Source of the DNA: Rhodocyclaceae bacterium
GTDB taxonomy: Bacteria; Pseudomonadota; Gammaproteobacteria; Burkholderiales; Rhodocyclaceae
Length of the DNA stretch: 64,000 bases
NCBI GenBank assembly: GCA_016791105.1
Contig: JAEUNM010000085.1
Span: 143,159 to 207,158, forward strand
Direction of reading: 5' to 3'
Part shown: positions 44,827 to 53,793 of the stretch, in pieces
How positions within the stretch are numbered: the first letter of the stretch is position 1
Layout of the letters: each line of letters starts with the position of its first letter
Translations under genes and position numbers: made by a program
Notes under the pieces: model-generated
Seen by the model: only the letters and a program-made list of their open reading frames with translations
What the model was told of the DNA's origin: nothing
Databases searched by the model: none

Positions 44827-45527
44827 CAGGCCACTTTACGCAAAGATAAAAAAACGAACAAAAAAGCCGTGATGGCCGCAAACGCAAACCACTGCAGCGC
44901 ATAGCCATAATGCCGGTCTATGCCGAAATCGACCGCCGGCCAGTTGCGCACCAGACCATCCTCGGCCGGCGAAGTCTGTTCCAGCAGGAAGGGCTGCAAC
45001 TCCAGTCCGGACCACCTGGCATAGCGCTCCAAAGTCAGGTTCTGCCAGATGCGGCCGGGCGCGGCTTCCCCGGCAAGTTCCAGGAAATGCCCGCTCAAGG
45101 TATTCACACGGCCGGTCAGGCTGATTTCGCCTGCCGGAGTGGGCACCTGCGGCAGCCGGTCGCGATGCCCGTCAGAACGCACCCAGCCGCGATTCACCAG
45201 CAATACCCGCGCCGTATTCGGCAAGCGCAGCGGCATCACCACCTCGTAGCCGGCAACCCCGCCCTGCACGCGATTGTCGAGAAAAATCGTGCGCTCGGGC
45301 AGCCAGATTCCGTGTGCACTGGCGCGGTGAAAATCCATGTCGCGCACCGCGGCGGGCTGAGTACCGACATCGAACGGCACTTCGGCCTGGGCCGCGTCAA
45401 AGCGCTGGCGCAAACTTTCCTTGTAATGCGCGCGCGCAAGCTGCCAGCGGCCGGCCGCCATCGTCAGCGCAAACAGGATCACCGCAGCAAGCGCCGGCAC
45501 CAGCGCCGGCCTGAATCGATACGCCAC
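44826..45527 (-). CDS. SURF1 family cytochrome oxidase assembly protein
   Basis: A 233-aa protein with TM segments at both ends (about 8-28 and 208-228). Family motifs: LGxWQ-type GRWQLARAHYKE after TM1, FLDNRVQGGVAGYEVVMPL, LLVNRGWV near 110, and the closing HYGYALQWFAFA at TM2. SURF1 helps insert heme A into subunit I. The GTG at 45527 is preferred, with GGGG 8 nt upstream; the frame opens earlier at a TTG at 45560. Confidence 0.92.
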   Translation of the reverse strand: MAYRFRPALVPALAAVILFALTMAAGRWQLARAHYKESLRQRFDAAQAEVPFDVGTQPAAVRDMDFHRASAHGIWLPERTIFLDNRVQGGVAGYEVVMPLRLPNTARVLLVNRGWVRSDGHRDRLPQVPTPAGEISLTGRVNTLSGHFLELAGEAAPGRIWQNLTLERYARWSGLELQPFLLEQTSPAEDGLVRNWPAVDFGIDRHYGYALQWFAFAAITAFLFVFLSLRKVA

Positions 45528-45608
45528 GCTCAGTGCCCCGCTACCTTGCACACACAGCAAGCCGCGCGCGGCTGGGCGACTTCGAGAGGAAACCTGAACA
45601 TCAACATC

Positions 45609-45614
45609 TATAAT
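45609..45614 (+). promoter_or_regulatory. -10 element for the DUF2909 gene
   Basis: A perfect TATAAT, 78 bp before the ATG. The -35 region is weak. It lies in the divergent gap between SURF1 and the small membrane protein. Confidence 0.45.
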
Positions 45615-45691
45615 CGGCTGCGGCGGTCATGCCGCCCGCTGCGGCGCTCTGGCGCCGTCAGTCACGCAGCTTCCCGATCGGACCATAAAGC

Positions 45692-45886
45692 ATGAAATTT
45701 GTCGTACTGGCATTCGTGGCGTTCATCCTGATCAGCCTGTTTTCGGCCCTGTTTTTCGTATTCAAGGACAAGGGGCAGTCGAAACGCGCGGTCAAGGCAT
45801 TGACCATGCGCGTGGGGCTGTCCGTAATTTTGTTCTTGATGCTGATCGTGGCCTATCACTTCGGTCTCATTTCGGACCGGCTCTGA
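45692..45886 (+). CDS. Twin transmembrane protein (DUF2909)
   Basis: A 64-aa protein of two TM helices (3-23 and 42-60) joined by the charged loop KDKGQSKRAVKALTMRVG, the DUF2909 pattern. It is commonly found next to SURF1 and cytochrome oxidase genes in betaproteobacteria and may take part in oxidase assembly, which is only inferred. It runs opposite to its neighbours and faces the cta terminator. Confidence 0.88.
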   Translation: MKFVVLAFVAFILISLFSALFFVFKDKGQSKRAVKALTMRVGLSVILFLMLIVAYHFGLISDRL

Positions 45887-45892
45887 ATCCTG

Positions 45893-45922
45893 CAAAGAAA
45901 AGCGCCGCACACTGTGCGGCGC
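45893..45922 (-). terminator. Terminator at the end of the ctaC-ctaE cluster
   Basis: A 9-bp stem GCGCCGCAC/GTGCGGCGC (45902-45910 and 45914-45922) with a 3-nt loop. On the minus strand it is followed by TTTTCTTTG, 81 bp after the ctaE stop. It also lies just after the DUF2909 stop, but that side has no T-run. Confidence 0.75.
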
Positions 45923-46002
45923 GAGCGGTCGAAGCACGGAGCGACGACCAGGGGTATGTGCTGGTATGGTCCCCTCCTCCTCCTTCCAAGGATTCTTTCG
46001 GT

Positions 46003-46863
46003 TCAGAGCCAATACACGAATATGAACAGCAGCAGCCACACCACGTCCACGAAGTGCCAGTACCAGGCCACGCCTTCGAAACCGAAGTGGTGATCGGCAC
46101 GGAAATGCCCCTTCAACACGCGGACAAAGATCACCGTGAGCATGATCGCGCCCAAGGTGACGTGGAAGCCGTGAAAGCCCGTCAGCATGAAAAACGTCGA
46201 GCCGTAAATGCCGGTGGTGAGCTTCAGATTCAGTTGGTGATAGGCTTCGATATATTCGTAGGCCTGCAGGCACAGGAATAGTGCGCCGAGAGCGATGGTC
46301 GCGAACAGCCCCATCTTGAGCTGGCCGCGGTTATTTTCCAGCAGCCCCCAGTGCGCCCAGGTGAGCGTCACACCCGAGGTGAGCAGCAGCAGGGTATTGA
46401 TGGCCGGAATGCCCATGGCGTGCATGGGTGAAAAAAATTCCTTGAATCCCGGCCCGGCATTCGGCCAGGCGGTGGTGGAACCGGGCCACAGCAAGGACTG
46501 GTTTTCCAGCGTGGCCAGGTCGGGCACCGACAGCACCCGCGCGTAGAACAGAGCGCCAAAAAACGCCGCGAAGAACATCACCTCGGAGAAGATGAACCAG
46601 CTCATGCTCCAGCGGAAGGACACATCCACGCGCTTGGAATAAACGCCGCTTTCGGATTCGCCGATCACCTGCCCGAACCAGCGCCGCAGCATGACCAGCA
46701 GCAGCCCGAATCCGGCCAGTACCAGCCAGGGACCGGCGCCACGGCCATTGATCCAGAATATGGTGCCCATCGCCAGGCACAGCAGCGCACCGGAACCCCA
46801 TATCATCGACGTGGAGGGTGCCGGCACGTAATAGTACGGGGCTTGATGTTGTTGTTGACTCAT
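46003..46863 (-). CDS. ctaE: Cytochrome c oxidase subunit III
   Basis: A 286-aa protein with seven TM helices. Subunit III signatures: MSWFIFSEVMFFAAFFGALFYAR near 100, LTSGVTLTWAHWGL, and the closing GFHGFHVTLGAIML and GVAWYWHFVDVVWLLLFIFVYWL. It stabilises the core oxidase and proton uptake. The ATG at 46863 is chosen over an upstream one since GGAGG lies 7 nt before it. It is the last gene of the structural cluster, followed by a terminator. Confidence 0.96.
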   Translation of the reverse strand: MSQQQHQAPYYYVPAPSTSMIWGSGALLCLAMGTIFWINGRGAGPWLVLAGFGLLLVMLRRWFGQVIGESESGVYSKRVDVSFRWSMSWFIFSEVMFFAAFFGALFYARVLSVPDLATLENQSLLWPGSTTAWPNAGPGFKEFFSPMHAMGIPAINTLLLLTSGVTLTWAHWGLLENNRGQLKMGLFATIALGALFLCLQAYEYIEAYHQLNLKLTTGIYGSTFFMLTGFHGFHVTLGAIMLTVIFVRVLKGHFRADHHFGFEGVAWYWHFVDVVWLLLFIFVYWL

Positions 46864-46882
46864 TGTTTTACCTCCAGAATAT

Positions 46883-47095
46883 CTATACGGAACTGACAAT
46901 CATGCGCACCGCGAACACGATCGTCAGCACAAAAATCACCGCTGCCACCACCCCGATAATGATGACATGAACCGGGTTCAGCGACCCCATGTCCGCATCG
47001 CCGCTGGTGCGCTTGCGTATCCCGACGAAGGCGCCCAGCACGGCGCGCAAGGTGTCGAAAAAGCTGGCTCGGCGCGGCGGCGGCTGAGTGCTCAT
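46883..47095 (-). CDS. DUF2970 small membrane protein
   Basis: A 70-aa protein: a polar N-terminus with SFFDTLRAVLGAFVGIRKRT (the DUF2970 motif) and one TM helix (44-66). It is conserved between ctaG and ctaE in betaproteobacteria. An assembly or stability role in the oxidase is likely, but untested as far as I know. Its start overlaps the ctaG stop by ATGA. Confidence 0.88.
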   Translation of the reverse strand: MSTQPPPRRASFFDTLRAVLGAFVGIRKRTSGDADMGSLNPVHVIIIGVVAAVIFVLTIVFAVRMIVSSV

Positions 47096-47643
47096 GAACG
47101 GCGGCCGCCTGCCGCCGCATCGGCGGCCGGTACGTCAAAAAACGTGTACGACAGGGTGACCGTGCCCAGCTCGCTTGGAATGCTGCGATCCAGTACGAAT
47201 ACCACCGGCATCACGCGCCGCTCGCCGGCTTTGAGCGTTTGCCGCTCGAAACAGAAACATTCCAGCTTGTGGAAATACTGCGCCGCGCGCGCGGGGCTGA
47301 AGCTGGGGATGGCCTGACCCGTCACCGCCTCACCGCGTTGATTGCGCACCTCGAAATCCACCTGAACCAGTTCGCCCGGGTGGATGCTGCGCACATTGCT
47401 GAGCGCACGGAAGGTCCACGGCAGGTCGCGCGTGTTGGTGTCGAATTCCACGCTCACGCTGCGGCTGTAATCCACCTGCGTGTTGCGCACTGAAGCGTCG
47501 GCACGGCCAACCAGGTTATTTACCCCCAGTGCCTCGCAGATGCGGTAGTAGAACGGCACCAGCGCGAAGCCGAAGCCGAACATCACCACCGCCATCAGTG
47601 CCAGGCGCTGCAGCGTGCGTGAATTTTGCGCAAGCACGGTCAT
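47092..47643 (-). CDS. ctaG: Cytochrome c oxidase assembly protein CtaG/Cox11
   Basis: A 183-aa protein with one N-terminal TM helix and a periplasmic immunoglobulin-like domain that delivers copper to Cu(B) of subunit I. Signatures: ALVPFYYRICEALG after the TM, VQVDFEVRNQ, KLECFCFERQTL with the C-F-C copper motif near 130, and a closing LSYTFFDVP. The ATG at 47643 overlaps the stop of the 41-aa gene upstream (ATGA). The frame opens 12 nt earlier at a GTG. Confidence 0.95.
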   Translation of the reverse strand: MTVLAQNSRTLQRLALMAVVMFGFGFALVPFYYRICEALGVNNLVGRADASVRNTQVDYSRSVSVEFDTNTRDLPWTFRALSNVRSIHPGELVQVDFEVRNQRGEAVTGQAIPSFSPARAAQYFHKLECFCFERQTLKAGERRVMPVVFVLDRSIPSELGTVTLSYTFFDVPAADAAAGGRRS

Positions 47644-47765
47644 TGCATCCACCACACCTTGAGCATGAATCCGACAAAAAATGCCAGCGCGACCGAGCCC
47701 AGCACGAGGGCGAGGCGAATATTTTCGCGCCGCTTGTCGAACGGGGCCGGCTGAGTCTGATTCAT
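47640..47765 (-). CDS. Cytochrome oxidase small assembly protein (41 aa)
   Basis: A short gene between ctaD and ctaG: 41 residues, starting MNQTQPAPFDKRRENIRLA, then one TM helix and ending KVWWMQ. It begins 5 bp after the ctaD stop and its own stop overlaps ctaG by ATGA, so it is embedded in the operon. Small single-TM proteins with this position and N-terminal motif are annotated as cytochrome oxidase small assembly proteins in betaproteobacteria. It is too short for most gene finders. Confidence 0.82.
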   Translation of the reverse strand: MNQTQPAPFDKRRENIRLALVLGSVALAFFVGFMLKVWWMQ

Positions 47766-47769
47766 GCGC

Positions 47770-49365
47770 TTATTTCACGACAGGCGGCGTTTCAAACGTA
47801 TGGTAGGGCGCCGGCGAGGGCACCGTCCATTCCAGACCTTCCGCACCGTCCCAAGGCTTGGCGGCGGCTTTCGGTCCGCCCTTGATGCACTTGATCACGA
47901 CGTACAGGAACAGCAACTGCGTAAGCCCGAAACCAAACGCGCCTATGGACGAAATCATGTTGAATTCGGCAAATTGCGGCGCGTAGTCCGGAATGCGCCG
48001 CGGCATGCCGGCCAGACCGAGGAAGTGCTGCACGAAAAAGGTCACATTGAAAAAGATGAGCGACAGCCAGAAATGCAGCTTGGCCAGACCTTCGTCATAC
48101 ATGTGGCCGGTCCATTTGGGCAGCCAGTAATACACGCCGCCGAAGGCCGAGAACAAGGCGCCGGCCACCATCACGTAGTGGAAATGTGCCACCACGTAAT
48201 AGGTGTCGTGCAGCTGCACGTCCACCGCCGTCATGGACAGCACCAGGCCGGAAAAGCCGCCCAGCGTGAACAGGAACAGAAAGCCCAGGCTGAACAGCAT
48301 GGGCGCCTCGAAACTGAGCGAACCTCTGTACAGCGTGGCGACCCAGTTGAATACCTTCACGCCGGTCGGAATCGCGATCAGCATGGTGGCGTACATGAAG
48401 TACAACTGCCCGGCCACCGGCATGCCCGTCGTGTACATGTGGTGCGCCCACACGATGAAGGACAGGATGGCGATCGAGGAAGTCGCATACACCATGGACG
48501 CATAGCCGAACAGCGGCTTGCGCGAAAACGCCGGGATGATTTGCGACACCACGCCGAACGCCGGAATCGCGATGATGTACACCTCGGGGTGGCCGAAGAA
48601 CCAGAACACGTGCTGGTACAGCACCGGGTCACCGCCGCCGGCGGCGTTGAAGAAACTGGTGCCGAAGTGGCGATCGCACAGAATCATGGTGACCGCGCCG
48701 GCCAGCACCGGCATCACCGCGATGACCAGATAGGCGGTGATAAGCCAGGTCCAGCAGAACAGCGGCATCTTCATGAGCGTCATGCCCGGTGCGCGCATGT
48801 TCAGGATGGTGGTGACGATGTTGATCGACCCCATGATCGACGACATGCCCAATATGTGCACGGCGAAAATCATGAAATCCATGCCTATGCCCATCTGCGT
48901 GGATAGCGGCGGATAGAGCGTCCAGCCCACCCCGCCCGAACCGCCCGGCATGAATAGCGACAGCACCAGCAGCGTACCGGCCGGCGGCAGCAGCCAGAAG
49001 CTCCAGTTGTTCATGCGCGCAAAGGCCATGTCGGAGGCGCCGATCATGAGCGGAATTTGCCAGTTCGCGAAGCCCACGAAGGCCGGCATGATGGCGCCGA
49101 AAACCATGATGAGGCCGTGCAGCGTAGTCATCTGGTTAAAAAATTCCGGCTCCACGAACTGCAGCCCGGGCTTGAACAGTTCCGCCCGTATCACCAGCGC
49201 CATGACGCCGCCGACCAGGAACATGGCAAAACTGAACCACAGGTACATCGAGCCGATGTCCTTGTGATTGGTGGTGGTGACCCAGCGCATGAAGCCGGTC
49301 GGATGATGATGTTCGTGCTCGTGGCCGTGGCCTGCGTCGGCGTGTCCCGGTATGGATGCCATCAT
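47770..49365 (-). CDS. ctaD: Cytochrome c oxidase subunit I (aa3-type)
   Basis: A 531-aa protein with 12 TM helices carrying heme a, heme a3 and Cu(B). Heme a His is in TTLHGLIMVFG near 70. The binuclear centre has WFFGHPEVYI near 245, with the His-Tyr pair, SFIVWAHHMYTTG near 295 with two His, and DTYYVVAHFHYVM near 380 with the last ligands. The D-channel aspartate region NWQIPLMIGASDMAFARMNN is present. His-rich N-terminus (HGHEHEHHH). CAGGAGAG lies before the start. It is downstream of ctaC. Confidence 0.97.
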   Translation of the reverse strand: MMASIPGHADAGHGHEHEHHHPTGFMRWVTTTNHKDIGSMYLWFSFAMFLVGGVMALVIRAELFKPGLQFVEPEFFNQMTTLHGLIMVFGAIMPAFVGFANWQIPLMIGASDMAFARMNNWSFWLLPPAGTLLVLSLFMPGGSGGVGWTLYPPLSTQMGIGMDFMIFAVHILGMSSIMGSINIVTTILNMRAPGMTLMKMPLFCWTWLITAYLVIAVMPVLAGAVTMILCDRHFGTSFFNAAGGGDPVLYQHVFWFFGHPEVYIIAIPAFGVVSQIIPAFSRKPLFGYASMVYATSSIAILSFIVWAHHMYTTGMPVAGQLYFMYATMLIAIPTGVKVFNWVATLYRGSLSFEAPMLFSLGFLFLFTLGGFSGLVLSMTAVDVQLHDTYYVVAHFHYVMVAGALFSAFGGVYYWLPKWTGHMYDEGLAKLHFWLSLIFFNVTFFVQHFLGLAGMPRRIPDYAPQFAEFNMISSIGAFGFGLTQLLFLYVVIKCIKGGPKAAAKPWDGAEGLEWTVPSPAPYHTFETPPVVK

Positions 49366-49401
49366 GCTCTCCTGAGTATCTCGTTAGCGGAAAACGCCGG
49401 C

Positions 49402-50529
49402 TTACTTGCGCGCGGCCTTGATTTCGGAAGGTTGTATCGCTTCGCCCGTGGCATTGCCAAAAGCGTTGCGGGTGTAGGTAATCACCGCGGCCAGTTCCAC
49501 GTCGCTCAGGTGCTTGAACGCCGCCATCGCGGTGCCCGGACGGCCGTTCAATTCGGTTTCGATCTGCGCCTGCTTGGGCCCCAATACCACCTTGGAACCG
49601 GCCAGCGCCGGGAAGGCAGGCGGATTGCCCTTGCCGGTCGGCTGGTGGCAGGCCGCGCAGTTGGAAGCGTACACCTGCTCGCCACGTTTCTTCAGTTCGC
49701 CCAGGTTCCAGGTCTTGTTCGGGTCGTCGGCCAGAGCAGCCATCTTTTTCTTCTGCTCGCCCACCCAGGCTGCGTATTTTTCGGCCGACAGAACATGCAC
49801 TTCGATGGGCATGAAGCCGTGGTCCTTGCCGCACAGTTCGGCACACTGGCCGCGGAACACGCCTTCCTTGTCGGCACGGAAATGGGTGTCGCGTATAAAA
49901 CCGGGAACGGCGTCCTGCTTGACCGCCAGCGCCGGTACGAACCAGGCATGGATCACATCGGCGGCAGTGGTCAGGATGCGGATTTTCTTGCCCACCGGCA
50001 CCACCAGCGGATTGTCCACTTCGAGCAGATAGTGCTCGCCTTTTTCCGCCTTGCCGTGGATTTGGTCCTGCGGGGTGGACAGGTTGGATACGAAATGTAT
50101 GCCCTCGCCCTCGCCCTTCAGGTAGTCATAACCCCACTTCCACTGATAGCCGGTCGCCTTGATGGTGATGTCCGGATTGGAGGTGTCGCGCATGCCCAGC
50201 ACGGTTTTCGTGACCGGCCAGGCAATGGCCAGCAGGATGAATACCGGAACGACGGTCCACAACACCTCGACCAGCATGTTCTCGTGGAAATTTGCGGCCT
50301 TCGCGCCCAGCGACTTGCGGTGCACGAAAACCGAATAGAACATGACCGCGAACACCGCCACGAAGATGACGCCGCACACCGCAGTCATCATGTTGTGCAG
50401 GAAATAGACTTGCTCGCCCAGCGCGGTGGCCGGCTCCTGCATGTTGAACTTATAGGCCGCCTGCGCCACGCCTGGACCCAGCGCCAGCGCCGCCGCCAGA
50501 AGTGGCAACGGCTTCCCAGTTTGCGCCAT
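49402..50529 (-). CDS. ctaC: Cytochrome c oxidase subunit II with C-terminal cytochrome c domain
   Basis: A 375-aa protein: signal peptide, two TM helices (about 45-68 and 88-108), then a Cu(A) cupredoxin domain with H in VIHAWFVP and GQCAELCGKDHGFM (C-x3-C-x3-H-x2-M). A fused class I cytochrome c follows (CAACH near 300, distal Met in the AFKHLSD/YTRNAF region not assigned). It receives electrons from soluble cytochrome c. The ATG at 50529 is preceded by AAGGGG. It is the first gene of the oxidase operon. The 110 bp to the DUF2244 gene hold no clear promoter. Confidence 0.95.
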   Translation of the reverse strand: MAQTGKPLPLLAAALALGPGVAQAAYKFNMQEPATALGEQVYFLHNMMTAVCGVIFVAVFAVMFYSVFVHRKSLGAKAANFHENMLVEVLWTVVPVFILLAIAWPVTKTVLGMRDTSNPDITIKATGYQWKWGYDYLKGEGEGIHFVSNLSTPQDQIHGKAEKGEHYLLEVDNPLVVPVGKKIRILTTAADVIHAWFVPALAVKQDAVPGFIRDTHFRADKEGVFRGQCAELCGKDHGFMPIEVHVLSAEKYAAWVGEQKKKMAALADDPNKTWNLGELKKRGEQVYASNCAACHQPTGKGNPPAFPALAGSKVVLGPKQAQIETELNGRPGTAMAAFKHLSDVELAAVITYTRNAFGNATGEAIQPSEIKAARK

Positions 50530-50638
50530 GTTATTTATACCCCTTGATGATGAATTTGTTGCGCACCGACCTGCTACAAAGGCATTTTGCGTAGCGCGAT
50601 GCCCTGCACCGCCGCGCCGCATGTTACTGCTGTTTTCT

Positions 50639-51109
50639 CTACGTCCAGGCTCGCCAGCCAGCCAGACGACCATTCAATTCCTGCGCCAGACGGCGCCGCC
50701 CCGCGGCATCGGCGTGGCGCCCGATACGCCAGTTTTCACCGCGCATTTGCAGCGCCAGTTCGTAATTGGCGGCGTCCAGCACGATTACGCGCACCCAGGC
50801 CGGATTGACCTGCACGCGCCGCACACGCCCGAATTCCCGCACTTCCACGGAAAGACCTTCCGCACCCAGAACGATACGCTCGTAATCCCCCGCACGCCGG
50901 CGGATCACCACGAAAGCCGTCCCCAGGGCCGTCATTTCCAGGCCGGCGAACGGAAACACCGGCCAGGCGCCGAGATAACTCATCGCGCCCGCAATTGAAA
51001 ACGACAGCGTTACGGTGATTAGGAAAAAGACTGGCAACTGGCCGCCCGCAACCGAGCTATTTGGACCGGCTGCGTAGCTGTAGTTTTCCGACCCCTCGTG
51101 CTTGCGCAT
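50639..51109 (-). CDS. DUF2244 domain membrane protein
   Basis: A 156-aa protein with a two-helix membrane hairpin (about 27-73, LPVFFLITVTLSFSIAGAMSYLGAWPVFPFAGLE) followed by a soluble C-terminal domain (ERIVLGAEGLSVEVREFGRVRRVQ, WVRVIVL, ELALQMRGENWRIGRHADA). This matches the DUF2244 pattern. The gene commonly lies just upstream of ctaC, as here, so a link to the oxidase is assumed, but the function is unknown. Confidence 0.85.
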   Translation of the reverse strand: MRKHEGSENYSYAAGPNSSVAGGQLPVFFLITVTLSFSIAGAMSYLGAWPVFPFAGLEMTALGTAFVVIRRRAGDYERIVLGAEGLSVEVREFGRVRRVQVNPAWVRVIVLDAANYELALQMRGENWRIGRHADAAGRRRLAQELNGRLAGWRAWT

Positions 51110-51258
51110 GGTCGCTTCCCGCCGGGAATTCCGCTCATTTGCCGGCCTGACCGGCAAAAACGCGCGTAAGTTAACACAATGGCCGAAGTGGATCAATATC
51201 GATTGACCTGGGTCAATGCGCGCTCACCCGGTTCGGCCAGCCGTTGCACGGCCCGGCG

Positions 51259-52602
51259 TCACGCCAAAGCCGCCAGCAGACGCGCGTGCAGACCGCCAAA
51301 ACCGCCATTGCTCATGATGAGCACATGGTCGCCGGTGCGCGCCGCGGCACGCACCCGCGCGATCAATTCTCCGATGTCCAGACTCACCTGCGCGCGTGCG
51401 CCGAGCGGCGCCAGTACCTCGGTGGCGTCCCAGCTCAGGCCCTCGCCGTAACAAAAGGCCAGATCGGCATCTGCCAGCGCCTGCGCCAACTGCGCCTTCA
51501 TGGTGCCCAGTTTCATGGTGTTCGAGCGCGGCTCGAACACCGCCAGGATGCGCGCCGCACCCGCCCGCGCGCGCAAGGCCGCGAGCGTGGCGGCGATCGC
51601 CGTGGGGTGGTGCGCAAAATCGTCATACACGCTGATGCCACCAGGGCAGCCCAGCAATTCCATACGGCGCTTCACGCCTTCGAAACCAGCCAGCGCGCGC
51701 AAGGACTGTTCCGGCGCGACGCCGGCATGGCGCGCGGCGGCCAGCGCGGCGATGGCATTCAACTGGTTGTGCCGGCCCGGCATATCCAGACGAAGCTCGC
51801 CTTCACCACGGCCGGCGTAGCTCACGGGGACCACGCCGGGCGCGGTTTCACTTCCCAGCGCCCAGGCATCCGGGCTGTCGAAATACTCGCGCTGCGACCA
51901 CAAGCCACGCGCCAGTACCCGTTCACTCGCCGCGTCACCGGCGTGCGCGACCACGCAGGCATTGCGCGGCATGGTGCGTACGAGGTGGTGAAACTGCGTT
52001 TCGATCGCCGCCAGATCGGGAAAAATGTCGGCGTGGTCGAATTCGATATTGTTGATGATGAGCGTGCGCGGCCGGTAGTGCAGAAATTTGGAGCGCTTGT
52101 CGCAAAACGCGGTGTCGTACTCGTCGGCTTCGATCACGAAAAAGCGGCTGTCGGTCAGGCGCGCCGACACGCCGAAATTTTTCGGCACCCCGCCCACCAG
52201 AAAGCCCGGCGCCAGGCCGGCGTGCTCGAGTATCCAGGCCAGCATGGAGGTGGTGGTGGTTTTGCCGTGGGTGCCGGACACGGCCAGCACCCATTTGTCG
52301 CGCAGCAGGGTGTCGCCCAGCCATTGCGGCCCCGACACATAGGGCAGTCCGCGCTCGAGTATTTCTTCGAGCAGCGGATTGCCGCGCGAAATGGCGTTGC
52401 CGATCACGAAAAGATCGGGCTCGAGATTGACCTGATCGGTGCCGTAGCCCTCCACGAGCCCTATGCCCTGCGCTTCCAGCTGGGTGCTCATGGGCGGATA
52501 GACGTTGGCATCGCAGCCCGTCACCACGTGCCCGGCCGAGCGCGCGATGAGGGCAATGCCCCCCATGAAGGTGCCGCAAATTCCGAGAATGTGTATGTGC
52601 AT
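51259..52602 (-). CDS. mpl: UDP-MurNAc:L-Ala-gamma-D-Glu-meso-DAP ligase Mpl
   Basis: A 447-aa Mur-ligase family enzyme that reattaches the recycled murein tripeptide to UDP-MurNAc. N-terminal nucleotide fold MHIHILGICGTFMGG, ATP-binding loop VSGTHGKTTTTSMLAWILE near 110, EADEYDTAFCDKRSKFLHY near 177 (the Mpl-specific stretch), INNIEFDHADIF, and the C-terminal domain with FEPRSNTMK. Length and start fit the family. It is divergent from a small conserved gene at 52692. Confidence 0.96.
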   Translation of the reverse strand: MHIHILGICGTFMGGIALIARSAGHVVTGCDANVYPPMSTQLEAQGIGLVEGYGTDQVNLEPDLFVIGNAISRGNPLLEEILERGLPYVSGPQWLGDTLLRDKWVLAVSGTHGKTTTTSMLAWILEHAGLAPGFLVGGVPKNFGVSARLTDSRFFVIEADEYDTAFCDKRSKFLHYRPRTLIINNIEFDHADIFPDLAAIETQFHHLVRTMPRNACVVAHAGDAASERVLARGLWSQREYFDSPDAWALGSETAPGVVPVSYAGRGEGELRLDMPGRHNQLNAIAALAAARHAGVAPEQSLRALAGFEGVKRRMELLGCPGGISVYDDFAHHPTAIAATLAALRARAGAARILAVFEPRSNTMKLGTMKAQLAQALADADLAFCYGEGLSWDATEVLAPLGARAQVSLDIGELIARVRAAARTGDHVLIMSNGGFGGLHARLLAALA

Positions 52603-52691
52603 ACCGCGTGTCGCACCAGGTGCCTGTGACAGAATAGCGGCCGATTGTATGCGAATCGCAATTCGCGCCCGTGGCCCCGGAGGAAGTGAGC

Positions 52692-53255
52692 GTGCGGACG
52701 GAACACCTCAGAAAACGAATCGCCGGCGTCGCGGCACGCATCATGGCCGAAGAAGGCGTGGCGGATTTCTGGCTCGCCAAGCGCAAGGCGGCGCGCCAAT
52801 TGGGCCTGGAAAACCACGACGTGCTGCCGCGCAATGAAGAAATCGAAGCCGAATTGCGCACCTACCAGGCGCTCTACCAGGAAGACGAGCACCCGCACCG
52901 GGTACGCGACATGCGCCGTGCCGCCGCCGATCTGATGCGCGAACTGGAAGCATTCACGCCCTACGTGACCGGTGCCGTGGCAGACGGTACGGCGGCGCGC
53001 TACAGCTCGATCGAACTGAACCTGTATGCCGGCAGCAGCAAGGAGGTCGAGGTATTTTTGCTCAACCGCCAGATACGCTTCGAAAGCCGGGAACCGCGCC
53101 GGCGCGACCGTGCCGCGCCGGAAACCGTATTCATGCTGGAGTGGCAGGACTATCCGGTGGAAATGGCAGTCTATCCACGCGACGCCGAACGCGCGGGCGG
53201 ACGCGAACGCCTGCGCCTGCCCGCCCTGCTGGAACTGTTGCAGGAGTCGGACTAG
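52692..53255 (+). CDS. Conserved hypothetical protein
   Basis: A 187-aa soluble protein. The N-terminal half is helical (AGVAARIMAEEGVADFWLAKRKAARQLGL, LPRNEEIEAELRTYQALYQ). The second half looks like a nucleotidyltransferase-type fold (LMRELEAFTPYVTGAVADGTAARYSSIELNLYAGSSKEVEVFLL), but the catalytic acidic pair is not convincing. The GTG at 52692 is chosen because GGAGG lies 8 nt upstream; the frame opens at 52671. A TlpA-like gene follows 4 bp after its stop. Confidence 0.75.
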   Translation: MRTEHLRKRIAGVAARIMAEEGVADFWLAKRKAARQLGLENHDVLPRNEEIEAELRTYQALYQEDEHPHRVRDMRRAAADLMRELEAFTPYVTGAVADGTAARYSSIELNLYAGSSKEVEVFLLNRQIRFESREPRRRDRAAPETVFMLEWQDYPVEMAVYPRDAERAGGRERLRLPALLELLQESD

Positions 53256-53259
53256 ACCC

Positions 53260-53793
53260 ATGGGCGCGCTGCGTGTGGTGCTGGTGTTGGCGGTGGCGCT
53301 GGTTGCCGCCGGAGCCGGCTTTTATTTCGGCGCCGAGCGCAGCGCACCAGCCGATCGCGGCGCGCTGACCGAGCTTCAGCAATTGCGCCTGCCGGACGCG
53401 GCCGGCAAGGAACGCGCGCTGGCCGAGTGGCGCGGTCAGTTGCTGGTGGTCAATTTCTGGGCGACCTGGTGCCCGCCCTGCCGCGAAGAAATGCCGGCTT
53501 TTTCGCGCCTGCAGGAAAAATTGCGCGGCGACGGCGTGCGCTTCGTGGGCATCGCCGTGGATGAAGCCGACCGCGTGCGCGCCTTCGCGGCCGCGGAGCG
53601 GGTTTCATACCCACTGCTGGTCGCCAATTTTGACGTGATGAAGCTCATGTCCGGCCTGGGCAACCGCGGCCAGGCCCTGCCGTACACCTTGGTGCTGGAC
53701 AAGGACGGTGAAATTGCCGCCAGCCGCCTGGGCGTATTCCCGGAAGCGGAACTGGAAAAGCTGTTGCGCCGCCTGGCCAAACCCGGCCATTGA
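53260..53793 (+). CDS. TlpA/ResA-like thiol-disulfide oxidoreductase
   Basis: A 177-aa membrane-anchored periplasmic thioredoxin. An N-terminal TM anchor (about 3-24) precedes the fold with NFWATWCPPCREEMP near residue 68, carrying the CPPC redox pair. The remaining motifs are RFVGIAVDEADRVRAFA and a cis-Pro region GQALPYTLVLDKDGEI. It probably reduces cytochrome c or oxidase-related thiols. It lies 4 bp after the preceding gene. In many relatives aroQ lies between this gene and accB; here it does not. Confidence 0.92.
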   Translation: MGALRVVLVLAVALVAAGAGFYFGAERSAPADRGALTELQQLRLPDAAGKERALAEWRGQLLVVNFWATWCPPCREEMPAFSRLQEKLRGDGVRFVGIAVDEADRVRAFAAAERVSYPLLVANFDVMKLMSGLGNRGQALPYTLVLDKDGEIAASRLGVFPEAELEKLLRRLAKPGH

